Assembly (NCBI GenBank): GCA_026874595.1
Contig: CM049311.1
Coordinates: 41,729,676-41,793,675, forward strand
Direction of reading: 5' to 3'
Length of the DNA stretch: 64,000 bases
Origin: Sipunculus nudus
Taxonomy: Eukaryota > Annelida > Sipuncula > Golfingiida > Sipunculidae
The notes beneath the pieces are model-generated. The model saw nothing but the letters and a program-made list of their open reading frames with translations, had not been told where the DNA came from and did not search any database. How positions within the stretch are numbered: position 1 is the first letter of the stretch; the number at the start of each line of letters is the position of its first letter. Below are positions 51,663 through 62,412 of this stretch, one piece after another. A program made the position numbers and the translations under genes.

Positions 51663-51710
51663 GTCTAGACAATGTGTCTAGACGTCTAGACACAGCGCCT
51701 AGATGTCTGG
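51663..51710. repeat. TCTAGA palindrome cluster, copy 3
   Basis: Three intact TCTAGA hexamers plus decayed CCTAGA and TCTGGA follow a G-run, as in copy 2. Confidence 0.85.
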
Positions 51711-51799
51711 ACACAATGTTGAGATGCAGAATTCCCAGATTATTGGAACTATATCTTTCAACTGTTTGAAAAAACTTGGTTTGCATTTTAAGCGAATCG

Positions 51800-53692
51800 G
51801 GTTTATCATCAGGTCACATGTGAAATGCTACGCCTTCATTTTTGGTTGACCTCTTACCTTCCCTTGCTGCCCAGTGTCCATTTGTGCGTCTGTTTCCACA
51901 CATAAACCCACATATCCCGGGAACCGTTTGACCGATCAGGCTAAAAATTTTGCACAAATGTAGCCCTTTGATAGCTTTATAACATACACTAAAAATGGTG
52001 GCACCACCTTCAACCAATTTTGCACAGCTTCCATCTGTTCATCTGCCTTGGGATAATATTACTCATATCTCAGCAGTGGTTTGACTTATCCACCTGAAAT
52101 TTTGCAGGTTAATACATCCTGGACAGCTTTCTCGATTTTATGACAGGTGGCGCCACCTACATTCACATTTACTCTGTAGACATCCAAGCTCATATCTCGG
52201 GAACCGTTTGACCGATTGGGACAAAATTTTGCATGTGTATAGATCTCACATAGCTCTTTATCATAGGCAAAACTGGTGGTGCCACCTGCAACCACTTATG
52301 CACAGCGTCCATCTGTTCATCTGCCTTTGGATAAAATCACTCATATCTCAGCAGTGGTTTGACTTATCCACCTGAAATTTTGCAGGTTTATACATCATGG
52401 ACAGGTTTCTCGATTTTATGACAGGTGGCGCCACCTACATTCACATTTACTCTGCAGACATCCAAGCTCATATCTCAGGAACCATTTGACTGATTAGGCC
52501 AAAATTTTGCATGTGTATAGATCTCACATAGCTCTTCATCATAGGCGAAACTGGTGGTGCCACCTGCAACCATTTATGCACAGCATTCATCTGTTCATCT
52601 GCCTTAGGTTAAAATCACTCATATCTCAGCAGTGGTTTGACTTATCCACCTGAAATTTTGCAGGTTTATACATCCTGGACAGCTTTCTCTATTTATGACA
52701 GGTGTCGCCACCTACATTCACATTTACTCTGCAGACATCTAAGCTCATATCTCAGGAACCGTTTGACCGATTAGGCCAAAATTTTGCATGTGTATAGATC
52801 TCACATAGCTCTTCATCATAGGCAAAACTGGTGGTGCCACCTGCAACCATTTATGCACAGCATCCATCTGTTCATCTGCCTTAGGTTAAAATCACTCATA
52901 TCTCAGCAGTGGTTTGACTTATCCACCTGAAATTTTGCAGGTTTATACATCCTGGACGGCTTTCTCGATTTATGACAGGTTGGGCCACCTACATTCACGT
53001 TTACTCTGCAGACATCCAAGCTCATATCTCGGGAACCATTTGACTGATTGGGCAAAAATTTTGCATGTGTATAGATCTCACATAGCTCTTCATCATAGGC
53101 AAAACTGGTGTCGCCATCTGTAACCACTTATGCACAGCGTCCATCTGTTCATCTGACTTGGGATAAAATCGCTCATATCTCAGCAGTGGTTTGACTTATC
53201 CACCTGAAATTTTGCAGGTTTATACATCATGGACAGGTTTCTCGATTTTATGACAGGTGTTGCCACCTACATTCACATTTACTCTGCAGACATCCAAGCT
53301 CATTTCTTGGGAACTGTTTGACCGATTAGGCCAAAATTTTGCATGTGTATAGATCTCACATAGCACTTCATTTTAGGCAAAACTGGTGGAGCCACCTGCA
53401 ACCACTTATGCACAGCATCCATCTGTTGATCTGCTTTGGGATAAAATCACTCATATCTCGGCAGTGGTTTGACTTATCCACCTGAAATTTTGCAGGTTTA
53501 TACATCCTGGACGATTTTCTCGATTTTATGACATGTGGCACCACCTACATTCACGTTTAAGCTGCAGACATCCATGCTAATATGCAACACACTGCTCTAT
53601 TCCCCTTGCCACTTAATCCATGCCTCACTTCACCCGTCCCACTCTGATTTCTGCAGATACACATAGTGGCTTGTGTACTACCCATATTCTGG
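51800..53692 (+). mobile_element. HelD element (1.9 kb)
   Basis: About six ~290-bp units run from 'cccgggaaccgtttgaccga' (51916) to 'atgctaatatgcaacacact' (53572). Palindrome GGTGGCGCCACC is at 52146 and 52424, with TG- or GT-changed forms in the other units. The end is 'actacccatattctgg' before a T-run, against CTAG in the 17418 copy. The 5' tip is not clear. The units are more uniform than those of 16087-17418, suggesting more recent array expansion. Confidence 0.7.
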
Positions 53693-54192
53693 TTTTAAAA
53701 TGTCCTAGTCCGAAACTTGCAGGTCAGAAACGTCCATTTTGCTGAAATCATAATGACTAAGGTAGATATGCAGGACTTAGGAGGATCAATATTAAATTTA
53801 AAAAATAAACCTCCACTCATACTCCTAAACTTTGCATAGTTTCACGTTAGGCCTGTAGGCCTTGTTTTCTTTATTTTTGAGACCTTTAAAGATGTGTCAA
53901 CAGGGTACAAATCGTAACAACTGGACGTAGAATCTTCATTCTTGTCATGCAAGGAGGCCCATCAAAAGTGCCTATGGAAACCTGAAATTAGGTCCCTGTT
54001 ACCCATACCCTTCCAGCTATAGGACTCCGAAGTATCCCTCAGAATAATGGAAAATTTGATACAAAAGCTGAAGTATCTGAACAACTAATGCAGAGATCAC
54101 CATGATTCTTTGCATGGATATTGACCATTAAGTGTTTTTATTAGTTTCTGCAGACTGGTGGAGCCACCTGTATTTTTAAAGTCTATGCATTC

Positions 54193-57083
54193 TAGCTAAG
54201 CTGACTATAAGTCATCTGAGCTATAGTCATGGTCCATTGTCCGTCGTCTGTCTTGCTGTCCGTCCGTCCGTCTGTCCGTCCGTCGTGCCGTCCGTCCGTA
54301 GATGTGGCACGTTTTAAAACCGTAAGACCTAGGAATCCAAAATTCGGCATAGTGTTAGATGTCCTACCAAGCCGAAAACTGGGTCTTTGCGACTTTGTTC
54401 CTTTGAGAAATTAAGGAAAAACCTCAATTTTTTATTAAAAACCTATTTTCACACTTCAGGGCTGCCTAATATCAAAACCACTCATCTGTTTTTCCTCATA
54501 TTTACCATAAATATTCCTCTATATAGTTCCTATGTACATGCCTGAAATTATGTCTGTATTATATAATTTAAAAAAGTTATGGGCCAGAACATAATGCATT
54601 TTGTAAAAAATCAGGAAAGATATTTGATCACTTAACACAAAACTTGTTAAAGCTATGGACTTTTTTTCCAGTAATATAACTTTAATTAATCAAAATTAAA
54701 TTGTATACCCAAAATTTGATCAAAACCTTTTAAATTTTTTAAAATATTAACAAAAATAAAAAATTGGTACCTTAAATTTTGCCTAACTTTGACCATGGCA
54801 CGTTTTTTTTCTGTGGATTTTATTTTCTCAGCATGTTTCTGTTAGCATTTTGTCTGTTGACACCAAAAATTTGAAATCAGTTGATCAAAAACTGTAGATT
54901 TTATTCAAGTTTTCAAGCACCATGTAACATATTGTTTACATCAGGCTAGTGTTATGCAGTTTGCAAGAGCTCAGCTCCCCAGCTTAAGCTCTCAGTTCCT
55001 AAAATTTGGCATACAATTAGATGTCTCCAAAATTCCCTACCATGCCAAGAATTTGGTCACTAGGACTTAATACCTTTGAGATATTAATGAAAAACTAATT
55101 AAAAACCCATTGTTACACTTCAATACTGCCTAATATCAAAACCACTGATCTGACTTTAATCATATATAATATACATGTTTTTCTATACATTCTCTGTGCA
55201 CATGCCAGAAATGATGTCAGTATTGCTTAATTGTTTTAAGTTATGGGCCCAAACATAATGCACTTTGTAAAAAATCAAGAAATATATTTACTCCCTTAAC
55301 AAGGGGCTTGCTGAAGCTAGAGATTTTTTTGTCAGGGATGTAACATTATTTAATCAAGATTCAATTGAATACCCAAAATTAGTTCTGAATTTTTAAAATT
55401 TTATAAGTTAATATTATAAATATAAAATTAGTACCTTAAATTTTGCCCAATTTGACCATTTCACTTTTGTTTCATGTGAGCTCTGTTTATATAATTTTCA
55501 TATCATGCACACATAAGGATTTCAGCTTTTTAGTTTAGAAAGCTGAAAGAAATTGGCCAAAAATTGTAGCTTTTATTAATGTTTTTATGAGACCATGTCA
55601 GACCTTGGCTCTCTCCAGCCACTCTTGAGTCACCTGTATGTTGACCTTGTTGAACTTTTAGCAAATTATGCACGATTGAGGCGAGGCATATACTGGGGCA
55701 GCAAGGCAGCTTATGGCCAGCCACAGTTGATCCAGGTGTCCAACCCAACTCATCTAGTAGTTTTAACCAACAACATAACAATAAACAATAAATTAATCAA
55801 TTTTTATTGGTTTTTAATAACAAATTAAAGAAAAATAGAAAAGGAATTTGTTAGTTTATAATAATAGGGAATTAACTTGCAGTTACTGATGATATAAGAA
55901 TCTTGTATCGATGGATAGAATGTCATGTATTCCAAATAACACCATGCAGTCACCTATGGCATTTTTCAGTTCAATTTTAATAATAAAAAAGTAAATCATA
56001 TTATTCATTACTAATCATTTGGGATCATATGAAGGAAATTAATGATAGACAAAGATGCAGTTGAAAATATTAATCTAGATTCCTACTGTGTCTAGGATGT
56101 ACATTGATGTGAAATTAGTCCAAAATAAATATATCACATTTATTTTTTTTAATATAAATAAAAGCCATAAAACCAGGTACTTATGATCATTATTTAACCC
56201 TTTACTGTTTACAAGCCACTAAAGAGCACTCTAAATGGGCAACTAGAATGCCATGATATGTATAGATTCTTTCAGGACAATAATATTTCGTATTATTTCT
56301 AAGTTTCAATGATTTTCAATAATCTTCAGCAAACCCTCTTAGTGGGAACTGTTGAAAATTTGATAAAGATACAAAAAAAGCTTGAAAAGATATGGCTGTT
56401 AGTGTAAATATAAATAGTGTCAGAATTTGTCGGAAATCTAAAATAAATGTAAACAGTAAAGGGTTAAATGTGTGAATTTTGTACATTCTGGATTCTCAAC
56501 ACCATCGTTTGGTAAAAACTGAATAAATACCAGACATGGTGGGAATACTTTGCAATTGTATTTAAATATGAATATGTACTCCATTATAAAATTTCTTGCA
56601 TAAAGAATGGGAATTCAGGTAAAAATGAAAGTATATGAATACCAGTGCAAATACTTTCCAAGTGTATTCATGAATGCATTCATGAATATATTCTTTAATA
56701 TTATTTTAATAATCATTTCAGTTATATTTCATTTTAAAAAATCATACGATTCTCTTATTATTTTTATAAAAAATTATATCTGGGACAATATGTGTAATTT
56801 TTTTAATAAATAGTTAAACTCTTATATTATATGTTCTGCTTATAAGTTATATGGCCAAGTCAAAATCTGTGTGACAATAGTACTCCATTTGTTAATAAAA
56901 TAAATGAAATCAATTCTCTTCTCTGTCTCCAAAGGTACTATCAAAATCATACATAAGCTTAACAACAACAACTCATAATACAGCTTATACTTATTACCAC
57001 ACAAAACCAGCATGTGCCTCATTTCTAAATCATATTTTTTTATCATATATAACAGCTGAGCGCCGTGACCCATAGGTCCCTTG
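54193..57083 (+). mobile_element. HelA subtype 1 with piggyBac-like MITE
   Basis: The leader is TAGCTAAGCTGACTATAAGT with a long GTCC/GTCT tract (54239-54300). Removing the 270-bp MITE plus duplicated TTAA leaves about 2.62 kb, collinear with other subtype 1 copies. The end is CAGCTGAGCGCCGTGACCCA then TAGGTCCCTTG. Confidence 0.8.
56198..56463. mobile_element. piggyBac-like MITE (266 bp)
   Basis: Perfect 16-bp inverted ends (CCCTTTACTGTTTACA) are flanked by TTAA on both sides (56194-56197, 56464-56467). The empty site 'cattatttaaatgtgtgaat' is present in sister HelA copies at 40039 and 50738. TTAA duplication and CCC ends are typical of piggyBac. No transposase. Confidence 0.88.
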
Positions 57084-57246
57084 TTTTTCTATTTTTGAGA
57101 TATATAAATACAGACACAATATTGGGCTGTTGGTTTAATCTGTTGATGCTTCAGTTGAATGGGTATATACTACCATTCAGATGATAAAATTTCCTTTTGC
57201 GAATCTCTTCCCAGTCAGCTGAGCGTCATGATCCATGGGTCACTTG

Positions 57247-57452
57247 TTTCACAAGAATTATCCCAGGGTAGGGTGCTTTCAATTGTTTAAGAATAGATTG
57301 GGTTTTTGATTTTGGTAGAGTCATACAAAGCTGAAGTTGGTCTTGTGGCCATTAGCCTATTTCAAACTGAGGACTGCAATAGTCTTCTTTATCATTATAA
57401 AGATATTCTCATCATCAATTTCCACTGAGCGCTGTGACCCACAGGTCCCTTG
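57247..57452 (+). mobile_element. HelC unit scrap with HelA-type 3' end
   Basis: HelC-like sequence ('caagaattatcccagggtag', 'gttggtcttgtggccatta') is joined to ACTGAGCGCTGTGACCCACA then GGTCCCTTG. Remnant only. Confidence 0.6.
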
Positions 57453-57709
57453 TTTTCAGTGGGAATACACATGCACTGATGTTTATTGATGCCTTTGCAG
57501 CAAATATTTTTAGAAACCTCCACAATCAATTTTGAATATTTTCAGTCAATGTTTATTTTTAATAGCTGTAAAGATTAAAGAGATAAAGACTATTGTGCGC
57601 ACTGTTACATTACTGATTTTTAAGCTAATAATTTGCTTATTTGAATCTTTTATTGTCATTGTCACTTTTATTATGAATAATTAAAGGTTGCTTTACTTTC
57701 CTTTTTCAG
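57453..57709 (+). other. Intron-like sequence before microexon
   Basis: No repeat recognised. It ends with a pyrimidine-rich CTTTACTTTCCTTTTTCAG at 57691-57709, a strong 3' splice site. Confidence 0.45.
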
Positions 57710-57729
57710 TGACATTGGTCTGAGGTTTG
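57710..57729 (+). CDS. Microexon candidate (20 nt)
   Basis: It lies between CTTTTTCAG (ending 57709) and GTAAGTTTT (from 57730). Joined to the 8059-8120 exon candidate, which ends in phase 2, the frame stays open and adds DDIGLRF plus one base. This is consistent with, but does not prove, adjacent exons across a ~49.6-kb intron. At this length an open frame by chance is likely, so the weight rests on the two splice signals and on the repeat-free surroundings. The gene is not recognised. Confidence 0.33.
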
Positions 57730-57895
57730 GTAAGTTTTGTTTCTGTTTATGGATCAGTGTAACCTCACTACTGACTGGGGCTATAAATTGTCACCTCCAG
57801 GTTTTAGCTGACACAGCCTCAAGCCTACGCTCCTAGTGCAGCAGTTATACACTGCAGTTGTCCCTGATCTCCTTTTGTTTTTATCTGCTGGTTTT
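57730..57895. other. Short unassigned intron-like stretch
   Basis: Nothing recognised before the HelC leader at 57896. Confidence 0.4.
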
Positions 57896-58075
57896 TAGCG
57901 AACCTGTGAGCTTATGCCATGGTGTGGCGTCGTCTTGCGTCCGTCGTCCGTCGTCTGTACGTTTACCCATACTATCTTGAAAACGGCAAGAATTATCATC
58001 ACGAAATCTTATGCATAAAATTAGTCATCTAAAAAACTCTCGGATTTTGCTTATTTTTTGGCTAACTGCATTTTT

Positions 58076-59954
58076 TAGCTCAGCTGACTATAAGTCATCT
58101 GAGCTATAGTCGTGGTCCATTGTCCGTCGTCCGTCCGTCCGTCCGTCCATAGATGTGGCAAGTTTTGAAACCGTAAGACCTAGGAATCCAAAATTCAGCA
58201 TACTGTTAGATGTCCCCAAGATCTCCTACCAAGCCAAAAACTGGGTCTTTGCGACTTCGTTCCTTTGAGAAATTAAGGAAAAACCTCAATTTTTTATTAA
58301 AATCCTATTTTCACACTTCAGGACTGCCTAATATCAAAACCACTCATCTGTTTTTCCTCATATTTACCATAAATATTCCTCTCTATAGTTCCTATGTACA
58401 TGTCAGAAATTAAGTCTGTAAAGTATAAATTCTTTAAGTTATGGGCCCAAACATAATGGACTTTGTAAAAAATCAGGAAAAATAATAACTCACTAAACAT
58501 GAAAAATTTTGAAACTAGAGTCTATTTTATCAAGTATATAACTATGTTTAATTAAGATTCAATTGTTTACCCAAAATTAGATCTGAATTTTGTAAATTTT
58601 TTAAGTTATAAGCATAAAAAAAAAATCAGTACCTTAAATTTTGCCTAACTTTGACCATGGCACGTTTTTTTTCCTGTAAGCACCATTGATTTAATTTTCA
58701 CAGCATGTAAACATAATTATTTAGTTTGTCTTAATCTGAAATTTGAAAATAAAAGCTTGAAAATTAAGCTAGTTATTGATTTTATTCTGTAGTCACTTGC
58801 TTTGATTACAGATGCAGGGTCCCACTCCATGTCACTGGAAGTCAGCTATGCCAGGGTTTCTGATTTGTAACAGTCACTGGGGGAGATCCCCTGCTGTGAC
58901 AGGTGTACAGTTATTCTCATATCACCATCCCAATCACCCCCCCCCCCCCCCCCGCAAACCCAACCCACCAAGTGTTATGCAGTAATTGTTATTGTTTTCA
59001 CTGTATCTCCTTAATTGTAATGCTGTTTCCACTCTGATATGCAAAAACTTTCCTTGAAAAAATAATTCAAGGTGTAATCCAGAAGATGCAATGTTGTGTA
59101 ATGTAGCATTTTTAAAGAAATCAATTTTCTTTTAAATGATTTTAACAAATATAAATGAACCCATCAGTATGCTTAAATTATTATAAAATATGAAGCCCAT
59201 TATGGATAAATAAAGACACAATTAAAAATTGTGAAATCTAAATCAAGTACTATTTTTAGATATTTATTGTTTTACAGATTTAAAAGATATATTTTTGTGG
59301 TAAAAAAATAATAAACATTTGTATGCATGATGTGGTGTTATCTGACAAGATTGAGATTTATGATGATGCAATTGAGAATTATGAATCAGCTTTTATATTC
59401 AGATATATATGTTATATTGGAAATGTATAGAAATATAAACTTAAATTAGAAAATAATTGATGTGATAAAAAAATCAGGATTTAATACAAACATTTGTTCA
59501 TTATTTTCCTGCCTCAGCAGAAATTGAGATCAGGCTTTGTTTGCCCTGTTTTATGTTGTTCATTAGCTATATTCAACTGTATACATTTCATAAAAAAAAA
59601 TACATATATATTCAATAATATATATCATATAAAAAAATAGATTCAATTGAACAAATGTGTAAACTACTAAAATGTCAACAGTTAATCGAAAAACCAACTA
59701 ATGATCATGGTAATAGTACAGATCATTTGTTCACAAACTGCTCACATGCTTTAGTTTCAACATTAGGAAACACATGGTCAGGTCACAAAATATTTTTTGC
59801 AACAATTTCTTGCTCATCAATACAAACCAATCATATAAACCAACCATGGCCTTTATTACCTCTTCCTCTTACACTTTATCTCCATTAGATATTATATTAG
59901 ATTTTTACCTTCAAGGTTAACGTCAGCTGAGCACAGTGACCCATAGGTCCCTTG
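58076..59954 (+). mobile_element. HelA subtype 2
   Basis: The leader TAGCTCAGCTGACTATAAGT is followed by a GTCC tract (58126-58148), a body collinear with 5086-6976 and a shorter C-run (58937-58953). The end is GTCAGCTGAGCACAGTGACC then CATAGGTCCCTTG. The 67-aa and 77-aa ORFs here recur at equivalent places in other copies and are repeat-derived. Confidence 0.83.
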
Positions 59955-61715
59955 TTTAGATTTTATAGTGAAAAAAGCTAAAAAAGCTTAAAAAATCTTA
60001 CTCTCCGAATCTGTTCAGCCAAATTGACCAATATTTTACAGAAATGATTCCTGGAACAATCTCTTTCAAGTTTGTTCGAATGGTGTAAGTTCGGTGATTT
60101 TTGGCCGAGTTACAGAAAGTTGAACTTAGTCATCTGTCCAAAAAAGCATACTAAAATTACAATCTCAGAAATGGCTTGAGCTATCATCACCAAATTTTAT
60201 GCCAATGTTGGTCACATGAGTCATATCTGAAATTGAGGTATTGGTGGCGCCACCTGCATCAGCCTTTTTTGTACGGGGGTCATAGGTGCCCGTATCATAC
60301 TGATGGCAACAAAAAACTTCTTCTTTGAAACCATATCATGAAATTGTTTAATATCGCACAGAAATGATCCTAGGGTAGTGCTTTCTGAAGTTTGTTCAAA
60401 TGGTGTCAGTTCAGTGACTTTTGGCTGAGTTATAGGAAGCTGAATTTAGTCATATGCCATAACAGCCCATTTTAGCTCAGTGGCTACAAAGATCTTCTTC
60501 TCAAAAACCACTGGGCCAAATTCTTAAATCTCACACATTTATTATCCTTAGATGTGGATAATTCAAGTTTGTTCAAATGGTTTTGGTTCAGTGATTTTTG
60601 GCTGAGTTACGGGACCTTAACTTAGCCATTTTGCTTTATTTTCCCATATGAGTTATAAACCTGCAAAATGATTTTTGACTGAAGCCACTGAAGCCAATTT
60701 GTTTAATTTTTTACAAGAATAATCCCCTGAATAATTCTTATAATAATTGTCTTTTATGGTTCCAAAGAATAACTTTGGCTGAATTATAGGGATTGAATTG
60801 AGTCATTTTACCATATATGTTAGCTGTGTGAAGCAGATACATCTAGCCTGGCACCAGTTTATCAGCATCCGTTACATCAAGCCTCTAGACATTTAGATTT
60901 CAGGTTATCTATGGTTAATATTGACAAGAATGTTTTTTAAAAGCTTTTAAAAAATGTAGATTTATGATATTAGATATTCCTCATGCTGGGCAATGTTTAC
61001 AATTACAGGTATACAGCTGTCTGTGGGTATATAAAGACAGCTGTACATGGATTATAAATAATTGGTATCCATACTCAACTTAATTAAAGATTTTGCCATC
61101 AGTGAGATGTATCTGTATTATAATTTTGTGTTCAATATGCATCTGTAGTAATTTTAGCGAACCTGTGAGCTAATGCGATGGTGTGGCGGCGTCGGTCGTC
61201 TGTACGTAAACCCATACTATTTCAAAAACAACTGGAGCTAGTATAATAAAATTTAATGCAAAAGTAAGCCATCTGAAAAACACTGCATTCTCTTAGATTT
61301 TATAGAGAAAAAGCTAAAAAACCTTTAAAAATCTTCTCCTCTGAAACGGTCAAGCCAATTTGTTTAATATTTCACAGAAATAATCGTTTATATCATCTCT
61401 CTCAAGTTTGTTTCGAATGGTTCAAGTTTGGTGAATTTTGGCCGAGTTACAGGAAGTTGAACTTAGTCATCTGTCCAAAAAAGCATACTAAAATGACAAT
61501 CTCAGAAATGGCCGAAGCTTTCATCACCGAATTTTATGCCAGTGTTGGTCACATGAGTCATATATGAAATTCAGTTATTCGTGGCGCCACCTGCATTGAC
61601 ATTTTTTTGTACAGGGGTCATTGGTCATCTGTACATTAACCCATAATTTCTCAAGAATAGCAGGAGCTACCATTCCCAGATTGTATGCAATAATCTGTCC
61701 GATATCAAATATTGT

Positions 61716-62412
61716 TATGCTCCCGAGGCAGCGGAAATCGTGCGCTTCTAAAGAAGCAACTGATTTTCACGCTGCCAGCTTTGACCGTTTATGATATATT
61801 TAGACACCAGATGGCGGTTTGTTGTCCACTGAAAAAACGTGCGTACGATGTGACAAGCAGCCAATCAGATGCCAATAAACAAACACTCGACAAGCATCCT
61901 GGCTCCGCCCATTGCCGCGCTTCAAGCGCCGTTTGATGAGTTTCCAGTCGAATTTAAATTGCTCCCTCTGCATTCTCGCATCATCGACCGATTCGATTAT
62001 GACATTATGACTGTGTTAGCGTAGCCATGTATCTGTTGTCTGCAGAACTGAAACCAGCCAGCGAGGTGTGCACGCAGCCTTTGTTGTTACGTTTCGTTTG
62101 AATTTCAGCTCACCGGCCGAGCATCCTATGTGCCCAAGGCCCTAAGCAAACCACGTCAGGGGCAATTCTCTCTGAGCCTGTGGCCTGTTTAGACGGTTAC
62201 GCTGGGGGATGAGCTGACACTCAAAAAGAAATGAATATGATTGGCTCCGTGTATTCCTCGCTTGGCTTTGTCTTCCAGCACAAAGTTTCATCTGATTGGA
62301 CAAAAATACAGTGCTCCCCTCTGGTGTTGCAAAGCAGGATACGAGGTCATAACAAACAGAGCCTTACAATATAGGAAGTAGCCCTATAGGTAAAGCGCTG
62401 TGTAAAGAGTGT
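61716..62412. mobile_element. Unclassified 697-bp insertion, 9-bp flanking repeat
   Basis: AAATATTGT flanks both sides (61707-61715, 62413-62421), and sister HelC copies have one such site ('atcaaatgttgtgggattca'). The insert starts TATGCTCCCGAGGC and ends 'ggtaaagcgctgtgtaaaga' plus GTGT. It is clearly richer in GC and CpG than the HelC around it. No inverted ends and no coding domain; the 74-aa ORF at 61712 begins in the flank. It may be a retroposed sequence or a TIR-less remnant. Confidence 0.6.

Larger units (their letters stand above)
48245..53864 (+). mobile_element. HelC composite holding HelA and HelD
   Basis: The leader TAGCGAACCTGTGAGC is followed by unit 1 up to 'cattgatgtgttttt'. 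A HelA follows (48745-51369), then the 'gctttctgtatttgag' and TCTAGA region (51370-51795), HelD (51800-53692) and the 3' end (53693-53864: 'tagtttcacgttaggcctgt' then AGGCCTTG; its CACAGGTTCGC is decayed). It is nested in a HelB unit after 'cgaattttt', which resumes with 'ttttctttatttttgagacc'. Confidence 0.75.
45418..57246 (+). mobile_element. HelB host element, 5' end missing
   Basis: HelB units remain at 45418-45760, 47898-48244 and 53865-54192, and a 3' region at 57084-57246. Three insertions fill the rest. The 3' end matches 17440-17598: 'gagatatataaatacagaca', then GTCAGCTGAGCGTCATGATC and CATGGGTCACTTG. No HelB leader precedes 45418; a HelA 3' end abuts it. Confidence 0.72.

Noticed and set aside
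61712-61936. 74-aa ORF as an exon inside the 697-bp insert
   Set aside because: It begins in the flanking HelC sequence, has no splice-site support and no recognised domain.
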